Positions 11,530 through 24,879 of a stretch of DNA of 64,000 bases are shown here, in pieces. The notes beneath the pieces were generated by a model. It was not told where the DNA came from, did no database searches, and saw only the letters and a list, made by a program, of their open reading frames with translations. The translations under genes and the position numbers were made by a program. Source of the stretch: Hetaerina americana (lineage: Eukaryota; Arthropoda; Insecta; Odonata; Calopterygidae); assembly GCA_022747635.1 (NCBI GenBank), contig JAKTNV010000001.1, positions 45,052,946-45,116,945 of the forward strand. The letters are read 5' to 3'. How positions within the stretch are numbered: position 1 is the first letter of the stretch; every line of letters begins with the position of its first letter.

Positions 11530-12520
11530 AGGTACTGCAAAACATTGTTTGCTCCCAAAAACCGTTCTGAAATTCTGAATTAGCAGTGGATGTCTCTTCG
11601 TGTGTTCCCCAGGGAATCGTTATCGGATCTTTTTTATTTCTCTTTACGTTGACGATATTAACTCCGTAGTTACTAGTGATTTACGTTTATTTGCCGCCGA
11701 TGCAGTGGTTTACAGAGATTTTTGTACTCCTGAGGATAAAATCAACTTTAGAAGGTGACCTAAACTCCTAAAGACTCATAATATGTGTAGGCATGTTGCA
11801 TGAATGATGTTCGGTTGCCCTTTTTCCTCGCAGTTTTGGTAGATCGCGGGGTGCCATGTAAATGAGGGTATAGAGGGAATGCATGTAGAATGGATCATAT
11901 ACCACCCCCTGCCACACGTCATTTCGGAACTCCGAAACGGAATATGTAGACTCTATTACATGTTAGGCACTAGGCGTTACCCTCACTCTCGGCCTCTCCT
12001 GGATGAAACACATGCGGGAAATATGTGAACAGGCTAACGAAACATAAGGTTTTATTAGAATAGTACTGGGTAATTGTGATGAAAAGGTTAAAGAGAATGT
12101 TATCTTCCGCTGTAAGGTCTCATTTAGAATATACTACTAGTATATGGGGTCCTCATGATTTTGGATTGTTTGCCGAATTGGATCATTTGCAGCTAGAGGA
12201 GCTAGGTTTTAAACACGTTGGTATGATAACTGAGAAGCATATAAATATTATTAGAGGAGCTACGTTGGGAATTACTCACAGAGTAAAGGTTAAATTACAT
12301 ATTAAACCTCATGAATTAATTGGAAGGATGTTTAGTCAGCAAAAATGTTGAAACTGTATTAATTCCCCCATTATACTGAGGTAGGCGATATAATGTCTAT
12401 AAAATTAGGGGGATGAAGTGTTGAACATATAGATTTAAGATGCCATTTTGTCCACGAACCAGAAGGGATCAGAAGAGCGTTGCTCGACCGCGGTAGGCTT
12501 GAAAAAATTCTGGTCGAAAT
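11530..12520 (+). mobile_element. Decayed CR1-like LINE RT fragment
   Basis: Frames in changing phases follow the RT at 1-882. SSCVPQGIVIGS lies near 11593. A decayed FADD-equivalent, with A..DAVVYRD reachable by frameshift, lies near 11690-11720. LGVTLTLGLSW lies near 11970. An open piece at 12076-12351 reads SAVRSHLEYTTSIWGP, the counterpart of ALVRPHLEYACSVWDP. The tail near 12380-12475 is like YIGRLDHVYKIRE...FPRTIRD. The middle (about 11775-11960) does not match the coding region and instead resembles the family's 3' UTR end (ACCACCCCCTGCCACACG at about 11900). The copy is dead. Confidence 0.7.
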
Positions 12521-12799
12521 CAGTCTAATGTATATTCACCCCTTGCCGCATATCCTAGCAGTTGTTCACAGGGAACTAAACTGCTAAAAAATTCTTTTAT
12601 GCACTTATGTTATATGCTCAAATGACCATAGCTGTTGGTCATCTCCCCTCATTACTACGTTATTATAATTCGTTCCTCAGTTACGTACTACGTGGTTATT
12701 AACGCATGATATGATGCTGCGTTAAGTAAATCACGGTAACCAGTCGACCTTTCGATTTTTCTCCTGAAGTTTTCAGACTTTATATGGTAACGTGATTTG

Positions 12800-12801
<2 letters not shown>

Positions 12802-12876
<75 letters not shown>
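12802..12876. repeat. (TA)n microsatellite
   Basis: An uninterrupted run of about 37 TA units, followed by a short (ATT)n. Confidence 0.97.
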
Positions 12877-12881
<5 letters not shown>

Positions 12882-13204
12882 TTATTATTAAGAGGAGATT
12901 CTGTTGACTGCTCCACCTGTAAATAAGTAGGTATAATCTTTAAACCGATAAAATAATTCTATAGTTTTGTCAATTTGTATATCACTTTGCCTTTTCAAAC
13001 GCAAAAGGATGAATAAATAACTACTGATCGATAAAATGGAGTAATAAGGTCGCTGTAAGGATTCATGTCAACTTTATAGGAGGGATGATATACTTGTACT
13101 TGTCTTTTTGTCGATTTTCTCATTTATTGTACATTATCTCATCCCTGTTTTTCGTAATCTTCTTCGTATTTCCTTTCCACATCCTAACCGTCGTAGGATT
13201 TCCC

Positions 13205-13470
13205 TGTTCCATTTATTCCCATTCACATCTTCACATGACGTCACACATGCCGGACTTTCCGCGCCAGCTGTAATTCAGCCCGATTTGTAGCGCGGACACT
13301 GCAAGCCAAAGAGCGAAAGAGGATGAGGTCAGGTCACAGATTTCAATAAACCCTGCGACCTTCAGGCGAGGCAGCAGGACGGGTTTAGGAGGTAGGTCTC
13401 GCGGACGACGTGACAGCAGTGGCATAGTGACGTTGTTGTGGTGAAACTCAATAAACCGCAGCTGCAATGT
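13205..13470. promoter_or_regulatory. Small CpG-richer patch with a perfect CRE-type palindrome
   Basis: A TGACGTCA palindrome (13236-13243), the consensus site for CREB/ATF-type bZIP factors, opens a roughly 230-base patch richer in CG dinucleotides than its AT-rich flanks. Two further TGACG-type half sites or near matches (around 13408 and 13430) lie within it. The word CAATAAACC occurs twice. No TATA box or transcript start can be fixed. Reading it as a promoter or enhancer is inference. Confidence 0.25.
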
Positions 13471-16339
13471 TTATCTTTCATTTCCCTTCACCATGCAACG
13501 TACGGATCTTGGAGGCGTGAACTTCATTTTGTTGGAATCAAAATAAAAAGGAGAGTCCTGTCTAAAACATACTGTGTTTTGTAACGAGTGAAAATTTCTC
13601 TTGGCCCTTTGAAGACTGTGATGAGAAATCCTCGGGTGTAGTACGCATTCATACAGGGTCGAGGAATAAATATTAATTTTTTGACACCTTTTGTGAAAAT
13701 ATTTATTTCTGTCCAGGTAGAATAAAGTTAAAACTTCGGACATACGGCCGTAGACTTCCCATAGGCAGTTGGTTTCAAAAGATGGAGTTGGGCTCACTTT
13801 GCAATATTTTTTTCGAGCCTTAGAAGGACAACAGTCAGAGTATGGAGAGTAAATTTCTCCTCGGTTCGCCTATAGTTACCCAGATAAATATCTGCTCAAA
13901 ATTTTAACTTTTAACTAGAGTTTGTATTCCTGCCTTACCATTTTTTATCAAATGAAGCAATATTGATTATAAAAATGCTCACAGACATTAAAAAATGACA
14001 AGATTTAATATTGTTAAAATTAATATTCTCGCTCATTTAAAAACCATTGGTGCATTCTCCAATATTGGAAGACAAACTTTTATGAAAATAATTGATGGGT
14101 TTTCCATTTAACAAGATAATCTTTACATTTGGGAATTTTTAGTTCCTTTAATTGGCCATTTTTGCATTTAATAATTACTTTGAGAGGAAAATCACATTTT
14201 CCAATGATTTTTGTTAAGTATTAATTTTGATCCTGTCCATGTCCCCGAATCATTTTTTTTTAAATGGAAGGGTTTTTATCTTCCTTAATAAATCCTGATG
14301 AAGCATCTGAAAGACATACGTATATTGTATGTACGTGCAGGAATAGAGATCGTATGCACCCTAGTGAAATAAGGAAATAGAATTGGCCTTGGGTGTCCCA
14401 TTTCATTGGCATCTATTCCTCTTGTCCTCAAACCTGAAAGCATTTTGGAATATTCACTCTTTGGAGAGCAATACAATCAGAACTTAAACCTTTTCAGAGA
14501 AATAGGAAGTTGGTTTAATAAAATAAGAGTTCATATACTCCTCATGGATGGGGAGCAATTCATTTTTTACGAACATTGCATCACCAATGGCCCATATTTC
14601 ATCTGAATAAAATTGTGCCAAGATAGCTTTTGAGGATTCCTGGGAAGTTATTACGATTTTAGTTACGTTATTATAGGGTTTGAGTGATCAAATCTAGCGG
14701 ATATAATTTTTATCTTATTGAGTAAAAAAATTGCGTCTGAACGGACAGAGATTTGTAGAATGAACCTTTATCAAATTTTCCTGGTTGTTGGTGTTAAGAT
14801 TTAAACGAGGCTGTGGAGGGTTGAAGGATTTTCGATATTTCACATCATTTAGCAATTCATGCTATGCGAGAACCGTTAGTGAGGTAAACATTTTATGTAT
14901 TTTTGAAATTACTCATGATTTTCTCTTGTTTAAATAATGTTTTTTGAACATGCATTTTGAAATACCCTCTATTTTACCTAAAGGGAGGTAAATAGAACTT
15001 AAAGGCATGTTTTAGCAGTGAACAAGGTTTTGAATAGTTTTGATTAAATAAATGTGCACCACAGAAAATACATCAAATCGAGAAGACATAAATGCATTTA
15101 CTTCTTGTTCATCGAGAAACAGAATGCATGGGAAAATATCGAAGAGTGCCTAGGACTACGTATATTTATTTCATCTTATTACTGGTATTCTGATTGCTAC
15201 CTTTTCCATTTAATCCGTGTAGGTGCAAATTTTTGTAGGATATAATGATAAAAATTCGGTTATTTCTATTTAAATGTTAAATTATAATGACCCATGTTTC
15301 GATACTAAATGTATCTTCAGTTTGCGGCAATGAAATATTTTAATGGAATTTACAGTAAAACGTATCATTCCTTCTTTGAGAGAAAATTTATTAATATGCC
15401 ACGTGATAAAGTCTGAAACAGTCTCATCACAAATGACTGAGTTCAACAGTTTGCTTATGTAAAAAATAAATGTAAAATCTAAATTCCGTTTTCCAAGGCG
15501 TTTTAATAAAATAAACCAAAGGTACTCGATAAATAGAATGATAACAACGGAACAAAAAGTAAAGATTCACATGCCATTCTTAATTAGAAAAGGGAATACG
15601 GGAAGGCTGATTTGGTATCGGAGCATTCATTTCTTTTTAAACTAATCGTTAAGCATATGCATATAGGATTAATTATGAATTGCATTTTGCATGCTATTGA
15701 AAACGTAATTTTCCGCCTTAATTTGCCAATGATTTATGGTGAATTCTGCTATACGATACGTGAATAAGTAATAATAGTTTCATCGGTTCCGAATAAATAT
15801 TTAGATCGGCTATTTCATTGACGTGCGTAAGCATGTATAAGCAGCAGTTATTATAAGCTAAGTTTAAATTTTCAAATTTGATTAAAAAATTTCGCGATTT
15901 TTTATAAAATTGGTCTCAAATTAGGAATGTCGCATTCCGATTAGATTATGGATTGCATTAGATCGATTGTATGTTGCCCATATTATTCCTTTATCTAATA
16001 TGTTTCTCTCTCAAAACTTGAAACGTAACTTAGAAAAGCTAATCATAATTTTAGTATTCCATGGTTTTGATGGGTGCTTGCTTTCGGCGCAACTAAATAG
16101 GCAATGTATTGTAGAGCAACTCTAAATAGGCAATTTTTCGTAGGCAACTCTTTGTCATAGAGTCCAACTTTATTAAGTACATATTACTTTGCAAGTTTGA
16201 AATTACAAATATTTCCCTTAGTGTGTTAGTTAGTGTTTATTGCGCCTTTTAATACGTTGACCTAGATGAATTACTTGAGCATTATAGTATGAGTCTGTTA
16301 AAACCTCTAGAATAAAACGAGTGTATAACATGAAGAAAA
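13471..16339. other. AT-rich non-coding stretch
   Basis: Only short unrecognised frames are present (for example 13471-13797 minus and 14406-14606 plus). No repeat ends or RNA genes were recognised. Confidence 0.45.
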
Positions 16340-17330
16340 AAAAAACCTTATGTGGGATCGTATTTCCGACGTAAATTATTTCCCCCCTTTCTGCTGTCCA
16401 GCGATTAAGGAGACTATAAAGTCCAAAAGACCATTAAAGAGGAGATACGACGCCACCACGACCATGCATTCCTACTTTTTAAGCGGTCGAGTATCACTTC
16501 CTAATCGTCACCTCAAATCGCTGCAAGAAAAAGTGGGAGAGGATATGTGTGAGAAGTATAAAAAAGAGAGAAAGCTTTCTCACTGGCTTGGCCGCTCTCA
16601 CAAACCTGTTCGCCCCCTCCTCGACTCCTTCCCACAGTCACACATCCCGTATTTATCCCCAGCCCCAAAGCTTACTTCACGTGACCTCCTACTCTTTACC
16701 AAAGCTCCTCCCATCACCAGCACCTCCCCGCAGTTTCTCGTCAAATCCTCACTCCGCGAATGTTCGCCGAAGCGCTACTCCCCTCGCCAAATAAGTTCCT
16801 CCGATCCCTCTCCCGCACAGGCTCTCATCCATGCCCATTCCTTACTCCAACGCGGGATGTAGGGGAGGGATGAACTGCGCGCGTGTGGAGAGCCCGGATC
16901 CTTTATCCAACACAGAAAACACAAATTGCTTTTTACCCTGCCCGAAAGGCAGGAGGACGAGGCGGAAGAGTTTGGGCGGGAGGAAAAAAAGGAGATGAAA
17001 GTAGTTGCTTTCATGCCGGAAAAACGGGCGTGTCCATTGGATCTTCTGCGCCTGCCTTTTTTTCTTGGCGGAAGGGCACCAGAGCTGTATGGTATGAGGC
17101 GAGACCTGAGGGGAAAGGGCGGCCGGAACCTTTTTGGGATTGAGGGGTGAAGGAGCGTGTGGGAGGAGCGTAGAAGGGAGGGATCTGGAAAGACGGTCGT
17201 CGGAGGAGGAGGGAGAGAGGATAGTGGGAGGAGGTGCGGGGCGGGAGTGGGTGGGCGTTTAAGAGGGCGGAGTGAATGATGAATGATCGGGATCGTGGAG
17301 GAGTGGATCGTTTATATATCATGAGCGACT
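16340..17330. other. GC-richer island with strand asymmetry
   Basis: The left half (16580-16850) is pyrimidine-rich on the plus strand and the right half (16920-17280) is purine-rich. Frames up to 170 codons exist on both strands, but they are Ser/Pro- or Arg/Gly-rich without domains and change phase freely. This could be a CpG-island promoter or part of an exon, but nothing shows it. Confidence 0.3.
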
Positions 17331-18540
17331 TTGAGGTGAACTATCCGGTGATTTGAACACTTTCTTGTCCATGCCACCGACATTTTTTGCTGCTTTAAAT
17401 TAAAAAGCTTTTTTATCGAAATTTTTCACTATGAGGGGAAGAGTGGATATCCGGATTGTTCGTACGCCTACTTTGTTATTCATGCTTTGTGTATCCCAGC
17501 TGGAAGTATAATGACAAGGGAAGAGGGTTTTGAGAAGCCATCTCTTTTGGATCGTTTCTATGACTGGCAAGGTTTCTCTTTCACGTAAAATCATGCAGAA
17601 ATGATTGTCATGCATTTCTTATTGCACATGAGATTTTTTAACGTCCTTGAGAGAATTTTTTAACCCTGGTTTCTTGTTCTCTTTTAACATGCGTGTATAA
17701 CTCCTGATCATCATTAAGTCTATATATGTCATTATGATAATGGGAGGGATGTAAACGTTATGGAAATTGAAACACTGGACAATTTAAATTGAAATTTATT
17801 GATACACTGGGGGATTTGGCTTTGTGATGGTGAAGTTTAAAAACATAGTCATCCGGGGGAAATAGTCTTCGAAGTAATGCGAAACCCGAACCCTCTCAAT
17901 AACTTGAATATAGGAATACCAAACATTTTAATACTCATAATGAATATGATGCACTGAGTTTTGCTGAAAAATCAATTTTTTTAAAGAATACGAGCAAGTA
18001 TTCAGCCGACGAAGTTGCCTTTGATTACCCATATTTTTCAGGTAATTTCTCCCTGTCACACTAAATATTGATATTTATTTGGATATTTTTGGTTCTCCTT
18101 ACGTATGGCTTCTTACAATTTATCGCAAATTTTACACTCTTGTTGGGCCCTAACCTCTATGATATATTGGGCAGTTTATTTCTTGGTGTAGGAAGAACGT
18201 TGTTGATGGAAATTTCATGGATAGCCGAATCATTTCTCATGTATGTTCCCCCCGAAGGCTCTTTAGGTTACTTCGAACAGTGAAAAGAAAAACTCTTCAA
18301 GAAATTCAAATTCGGGCTCCAAGGCTAGTGAGGGCGGCTCTCTGATTATAGGTTAAGCATTAGAGGGCAGAGCCGAGGGGTGCGGAAGGTCAGGAGGAGC
18401 ACCAGGGAAAGATAATAGAACAGTGCAAGGATGAAGGGAAGAAGAATAATCCATCCGAACGAAGGAGACGAGAAGAGTTTCAGAGGAGAATACAGAGTAG
18501 GAGGGGCGAGTTTGGGTTTTGTACGTGGACCTGCCCTCTA
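17331..18540. other. AT-rich non-coding stretch
   Basis: No gene or element was recognised. Confidence 0.4.
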
Positions 18541-19720
18541 GGGCGGGGCGCTCATAGGAGGAGGATGAGAGTCGGGGGAGGTATAGGAGTCGGGAAGGAG
18601 AGAGTGAGGGAGAGATTTGACGGGAAGGAACAAGAGTGGTCCAGCGTTTCGGTCCAGCGGGGGGTCACCGGAAGGCTTCATTGGTCAGAACCCCATTTTT
18701 CCTCCCCGCAAACTTACCCGCAGGGCACCGCCAAAATGTAACCTACCGCTCGTCCTCCGCTGGAACCCATCCCACTGCTCCCTCCCCCCTAACCCCAGTC
18801 CCTTACCATTCCCTCCCTATCCCAGAGTTCTCCTGTCGTGTTCTCCCTTTACCCTCCTTCCCCTCCACCTCTGACTCCGTTCCCCACCCAATGCCAAGGG
18901 ATGTTCCGATATTTTATTCAGCCCACGGCAAGAACAGTCGGTTATTACAGCTTCCTGGTCCACATGGAGGGGAGTGCAGAGAGAGAGGAGGAATCGAGTG
19001 CGAGAGGAACCACGGGGGGGACCCTTGCAAGAGAGGAGGAAAGGAGGGTGGTGGTGTGTGATGGAAAGAGTCCAGGAGTCCAGTGATGGTGGGGAAGGAG
19101 AGGCAGTGTGTTTGTGATGGGGAAAGAGGATGGAAGGTGGGGTGGGGCATTGGGATTTCGGCGGCACTCTGGGAGGATGGAGGTGGGGAAGGAGGGGAGG
19201 GGGGTGGGGGGGGTGCGGATTCAGGATACTGGTGGGTTGCGGGAGATTTACTGCTTTTGCAACCGTCTCACCATTCAACCCACTTCTTCCTCTCTCCGCT
19301 TCACCTCCCATATAATCCCCTCGCTTGCCTCTAGCCCCTTCTTTTGTCCCCTACTCCTTTCCCCCTCCCTCCCTTCGGCTGGGAGTGCCTCACAGCATCA
19401 CCTCTCCGTCCGCTCTCTGACCTTCCTTTGGCTCTCCGCCCTCGCCGTCATACCCCCTGTCCCACATCCAGACAAAACCCCTTACCTCATTTCCAGCTAG
19501 TGCCACTGCTCATCTTTCCCTATCTTCTTTCCTCTCGCTCTCTGCGCAGTCGTCCTCCTTATCTCATTTTTATGTATTGCCTCAAAGTTTCCCACTACTC
19601 CGTCTTGATCTCACTCACCAGCTCTCCTTTCTCTCTCTCTTACCGTCCCCGACACCCCTTAATCCTCGTTTCTGTCTCCTAACAATCACTGTTAAATGCG
19701 ACTGCCTGATTTTGCAGACC
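18541..19720. other. GC-rich island with alternating C-rich and G-rich strands
   Basis: The plus strand is C/T-rich at about 18700-18890, strongly G-rich at about 18970-19240 (runs of G, GGGTGGGGGGGG-like near 19200) and C/T-rich again at 19260-19680. Overlapping frames of 80-164 codons in many phases are Pro/Ser/His or Gly/Arg low complexity. No coding sequence is supported. The G-rich block could form quadruplexes or R-loops. Confidence 0.35.
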
Positions 19721-22240
19721 ATGCGTCACAAAGATCAAACCACCTCCTACTTAATTTCTATATATTTCACCTTGCGAAAACCGCCCTAAGTGAAATGTTA
19801 CTACAAAGTTCTCAGCAATAATTACATACTAAGAAGGGCTGTAGATTCTTAACAGTTGAGGAAAATGCTCCTGGCAGCCTTTTATTTTCCTGCATTGAAT
19901 TCTTATTGTATTCGTGATTTCATTGCATGCATACAAATTTATGGCATGCATACAATTTTATTGCGCGGAAACGTTGCCAAAAATTTTGGTGCCGATTGTT
20001 GGTAACTTCTGTCGAAAGTAGGACAAAGTTATATGCCGTAGAAATATTAAGGGAGTAAACTCTGACAGAAGAAATGTAAAAATAGTTTTTGTTATTGGTA
20101 AAAATGACGTTAATATTTTCAACCACTTCTCTTTGAGGCTTCTCTCTAAATGTGTATCGCATGCAGGATACTAAGAAAGGGAATTCACGAATAGAGAAAA
20201 ATACGGTCAATAAATGACAGTCAACAATTATTTGAGCATATATGGGTGAAATCACAAAATTGAAAGATTGATTTTGTGAAATATTTGTCCAATACGTTAT
20301 GTAGTATTGCGTTATAACTGCATATTTTGATGATAGCGTCATATATTTGAAGGCGGTACATTTTTTTCGATCCTCGTAGGGCTTCTTAAAATTTAGAGCT
20401 TCTTAAGTTCTTTCTACTCGAGTAAGCACTCTTAGTTTCAAATATAAATGCGCCGAAACGTCTTTTAATAAAGGTAGGACTCAAAAAAGCCGCCACCGAC
20501 CGGAGTTCAGACCATACAAATCAATCTAAGTTCTATGTAGATATCGGTCGTCAATCTCATTGAGAATATGCGGAAAACTTAATCGAAGTAAAAATGCTGA
20601 GTGGCATAAATCATATTGCTTGAGTAAGCGAAAGATTTTTTCACTGTAGAAATATCTCAAAAAAACGGTCGTGGAATTATAAAGGCAGGGAACGAAACGT
20701 GTAAGGAAAATAACCAAGTTGGTTGAGATCCGAGGTTTTCGCTATTTTAAGGGAAAAGGACATGCGTTGTGGTGGTAATTTTTCAGGGAATGAGGAAGGA
20801 ATGTTGGAGTGGAAGTTTAAGAAAAAGTGGTTGTGAAAGAAAATACAAGAGAGGGCGTGGTTGTATATTATCGACGGAATAGGGCTTCTGGGAAAAGGAA
20901 GGAACAGAATGTTGCCAAAAATTAACAATTTTCTCTGGTCTGGAAGGCTTTCCTCTTTCTTGGGTAAAATTGCGTTAGCGAAATTTATGGAAACTGGGAA
21001 GAATAGGAAAGAGCATGGTATGGGTGATGGGAAAATACTCTTCTTAATAATTTAAAGATAATGGAGAAGTTTGGTGAGTGGAGGCAGGGTTTCGAACAAA
21101 AATTTGGAAAAAGGTCGTACTGGAACCCACGTACCTATAAATGGTACAACACATTCAGAAACACAAACTCAAAATGGGTTTTTGACTCATTAAATATGAT
21201 ATCTCAAGTAAATTTAATGGGAAATTGATTGATGTTTCGCATCTACTAGCGATTGCTGTACTCGTGAATAATTTGTTGAAAGCAGTCAGCAGTCCCGATA
21301 AATTCGATGGCAGGATGACAGTGACATTTAAGTGACGGTAATTGCTTGGGCATCTCCTGTCTTTCCCGAGGGTGTTTGAAAAATTGGGAAAAATTTGACC
21401 GTGAGAGAAAACATTCCACAAGATGTAGGAAGAGAAACATTTCCGGGAAGAGCCTGTCAGAAACATACAGTTGTGATTAATTTTAAGAATTGCATTGAAA
21501 GTAAATGCGTAACTAATTGCTGTGCTCAGCGGAAAAACCCGAAATATCATTGCAATAAGTTATGAAAACATGTTTATTTTTCTGTTGAATGATAATATTT
21601 TCACGACAATCCAGAATATTATCAAAGATAAGTTGCCATACATTTTGATTTGAACACGGGGAACGTTAACAAAGGAGCGTCGAAAAGGCTCTCCACCTGC
21701 CTCCTGCGAAGGAAAGCTGTAATTTAAAGATTTTACATTATTAACCGTGGCGTAACTGTCATAACATAGCACGTCGGACATTTCATATGAGGCGTGCTAA
21801 TGTGAGTCATCGGTTAATCATTATACATGTTTGCTTTTGTCGACTAACACATTCTATCATTTATATGAATCTTTATTCTTATAGAAAAATAATTTTCAAA
21901 ACACGTGTTTGAGGGCTAGGGATTGGGATACATTATGATAGTATTCTGATGACTCTTATAACACAATTACTTCTATAAGAAAAGTGCATGCAGAAAGAGT
22001 CAATGTTTCCGAGAATGACGCGGTATTTTTTACACGAAAGTTAACATTATCCAAGATGAGAGATTTATAAATTGGCTTTGCCATTTCGTAATTAAATGAA
22101 TGACATAGATGAAAATATCTAAAAAATGCTTGAATATGCAGTGGTGATTGCAGAAGAACCTTCTCAAGCATGTGTAAAATTTTCACGTTATTTCATAGTT
22201 TTTTAACGAAAATATTTCCCTTTTTCCTTCCTCTCCCATG
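19721..22240. other. AT-rich non-coding stretch
   Basis: A 140-codon minus frame (19920-20342) and a 131-codon one (21155-21550) are open but carry no recognised domain or signal. I treat them as chance frames. Confidence 0.4.
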
Positions 22241-22244
22241 TCCT

Positions 22245-22335
22245 TACTTTTTACTCACCCTTCCCAACTGATGCTTGCACTCTCTACCACACTCCTTTTT
22301 GGTGGATCGCGGGGTATTTATGTTGATGTCGGAAA
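22245..22335 (+). mobile_element. 3'-terminal scrap of a CR1-like LINE
   Basis: ACCACACTCC near 22286 followed by GGTGGATCGCGGGGTATTTA and TGTTGATG resembles the 3' end block of the LINEs ending at 1391 and 5991 (CGGCGGCTTGCGGGGTATTA, TAGATG). Only about 90 bases are left, so the match is suggestive rather than certain. Confidence 0.4.
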
Positions 22336-22559
22336 GTTGAAGTAAATGGGACTAGTATCAAGTTTAGCAGGTGTTTAAAAAACGTCTGGAGGAAAAATTG
22401 CCAAGAATTTATACTTATCCATATTTGAAAATGAGCGTGGTGAACGAGATAGCTTGAGACTATGGTACGAGTATATTTTGCAAAGAAAGGGCGAAATTTG
22501 TGCGTTGTATAATTAGATGAAAGAAGACTTAGGGTGCAAGAAGAGACCTACCATACATT

Positions 22560-24080
22560 CAATCAAAATTAGGGTAGGAAAATATTAATTAAGCTAGGAA
22601 AGATTGATGAGAGATGGAAGGAATGTATGAAATGAAACTATATGAGAACACATTAGGCCAGCAAGCTTAGGGATAGAAGGTAAATATGACCTAGATGAGA
22701 ATAGCTGACGTAGATATAAACGTGTGACGTGGATAGCCCGAATATACTTAATGGTGAGATAGTAAGGCCATTCAGGGAATGATATAGTTGATGAATTATG
22801 ATAGAATTACTTAAGAGTTTAGAAAACAATGAAACGTTGAACTAGCTTTAACTTTAACATTTTTGAGGGATGTAGTTGACGGGAAGATTCCCTCAGATCA
22901 TTGTTAGACCCCATCCCAATTAGGGAAAGGTAGCCGTATGTAAGGAGTAAAGAACAATTAGTTTGATTGCTCCCACCCATAATGTGGTACTTAGGAACAT
23001 CTAAAAGAGGATTGAGAGGAGAGAATATTATTGAGTAGATTGAGAAGATAGATCCATTACCTCAACGTGTCTCAAACAGCACAGGTGCAAGTGATGAAAA
23101 AAGAATTGGGATTGACGGTGTTAGGAAGGGGAAGTATTGCCCATTATCACCCGTGATTTTCAACGTATACTGGAAATGGTAGGAGAGGCATGGGAATAAC
23201 TGGAAGTAGAACGGCGGGGGTCCAAAAAATCAGTTGTTTTCCGGTTGAACAAGCTTTAGTCATCCATCAGCCAGGATTACAAGCATTTCTGAGCTCATTA
23301 GAGAAGAAGTGTGAGAGGTAAGGAATGAGAATAAATACAAGCAAAACAAAGGTGATGTCTTTTACGAGAAAGAAGAAGGCTGGTCAAACTTTAAAATAAG
23401 AGGGCCACGACTAGAGCAGTTGGAACAGTTTACCTATCTTTGCAGGATTTTGGACCAAGATGATGTAAGGAGCAGGGGCTGATGATGGTGCGCAGCATCA
23501 AAACCATGGTTGTGTAATATTAAATCTTTTTGTGGAAGTGTAAAGTTTCTTTTTACACTCATAATGAGTAGGGGTGTTAGAAGAAGAATTTAGTTAAGTA
23601 AGATATTTTCACAAGCAGAAGGGAGTTGATGAAATGGCTTTAAGAAAGGAGATTAAGAAATACTAATGACAACTTTTGGCATGGAGCGTGGTTTTTTATG
23701 GCGCGTAAACGTGGTCGTAGAAGCAAGATGGTTTCCATATACTGAAGGTTTTTGAAATGTGGGTTTTAAGGATGAAAAATAGGATATTGACATAAAAATC
23801 GAATGAAGTAGCACTAGGCATGATGAGGGAGGAGACGGGATTGTTGATAGCAATCTAAGGGAAGCATAAGAATTGGTCACCGAGTATTTTGATTGTCGAT
23901 GGAATGGTTACGACATAAAGGGGAGGAAGTCAGGCCAGCAAGGTAGGGGTAGGTAAATGATAAGGATGTTGGACGGTATCTTGGGGAGAAGGGGAGAAGG
24001 GAGTATGCGGAATCACATAAAGGGTTATTTTAGTGTCTGATTTCAGGGTGTGCTTTATATGAGTTCTCTATAATAAATTT
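22560..24080 (+). mobile_element. Decayed RTE-like LINE (copy C)
   Basis: Fragments in broken frames occur in family order: a linker like IRPASLGIEGKYD near 22655, RTISLIAP near 22950, then QTAQVQV, and GRGSIAHYHP/SPVIFNVY near 23125-23170. MRINTSKTKVMSFTRKKK lies near 23325-23380, with EQLEQFTYL just after. GAW-FFMAR.TWS lies near 23690 and FEMWVLR near 23750. The 3' UTR (to about 24080) aligns loosely with those of copies A and D. The segment expected to hold the QFGFR motif is missing, which points to an internal deletion near 23030. Inactive. Confidence 0.72.
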
Positions 24081-24677
24081 ATTGTTTGTCAGTCTTTGTC
24101 CATTAAAACCTTTTAAAATTATAGAACCGTTTCAATACTTGCTACGAGAAAGTGATCTTCCATTTAATTGTTTTTATAGATCCAGTTCTGTTAATGACTG
24201 ACAATTGTGATTAATCAAACCTTTAGCATAAGTATAAATTTATAATTAGCTCTCATTCAACTGCACAGAGTTCTGCATAATTGTAATCTAGCGATTAATT
24301 TAAACAATGAGTTTGTGTGGCGAAGTGACGTAAAATTTTCATGAAAATAATGGCATGCAGATTAAAAATTCGATTTTTTAAGTCTCTAATTCTTAGTTAA
24401 TTTAAGGAGCGAGTATTAAATGAATTTATAATGAGGTAATTGAAATTCCCAATGTAGCTCTCTTTTGACACAATTATTTAGATTCATTCAATGTCCAAGC
24501 CAATGTCATGTAAAAAGGAAAATGTTTGTCATAGGCCTTCATACGAGAAATTAAATTTCCCTAAATTAGATCTTCATAATGTATTGAAGACCGTTAAGAT
24601 TCAAACATGAAACTATCATATGTTGATTTCAGGCAATTTTCTAGAATTATTCAAGAATAGATTACGATGCCAAAATC

Positions 24678-24728
24678 ACAGTCTAATGCTGATTTATATT
24701 TTTAAATATAAATCAGCATTAGGACTGT
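24678..24728. repeat. Long near-perfect hairpin
   Basis: Arms 24683-24701 and 24704-24722 are perfect reverse complements (19 bp) around a TT centre. After one bulged G (24723) the stem continues for five more pairs, giving a 51-base fold of about 24 bp. It is AT-rich apart from the GCTGA/TCAGC part. It could be the relic of a snap-back insertion, a MITE centre or a small-RNA precursor. No expression evidence is possible from sequence. Confidence 0.7.
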
Positions 24729-24879
24729 AGAATTTTTCACGGAAATGCAATTTCTCCCTGTGCTTTATTAATTTCTTCTGTTTTCCTGCAGTTCTAATCC
24801 CTCATCCCCTTCTTCTAGGGCAATTTAGAGATCGAATAACATTTAACCGTTAAGGAGACTTAAAAAGTGAGAACTTTGA

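Noticed and set aside
18817..19311. 164-codon minus-strand Pro/His-rich frame
   Set aside because: It lies opposite a G-rich tract; composition alone explains the lack of stops.
19920..20342. 140-codon minus-strand frame in AT-rich DNA
   Set aside because: No domain, signal or neighbouring exon evidence; length is within what chance can give over 64 kb.
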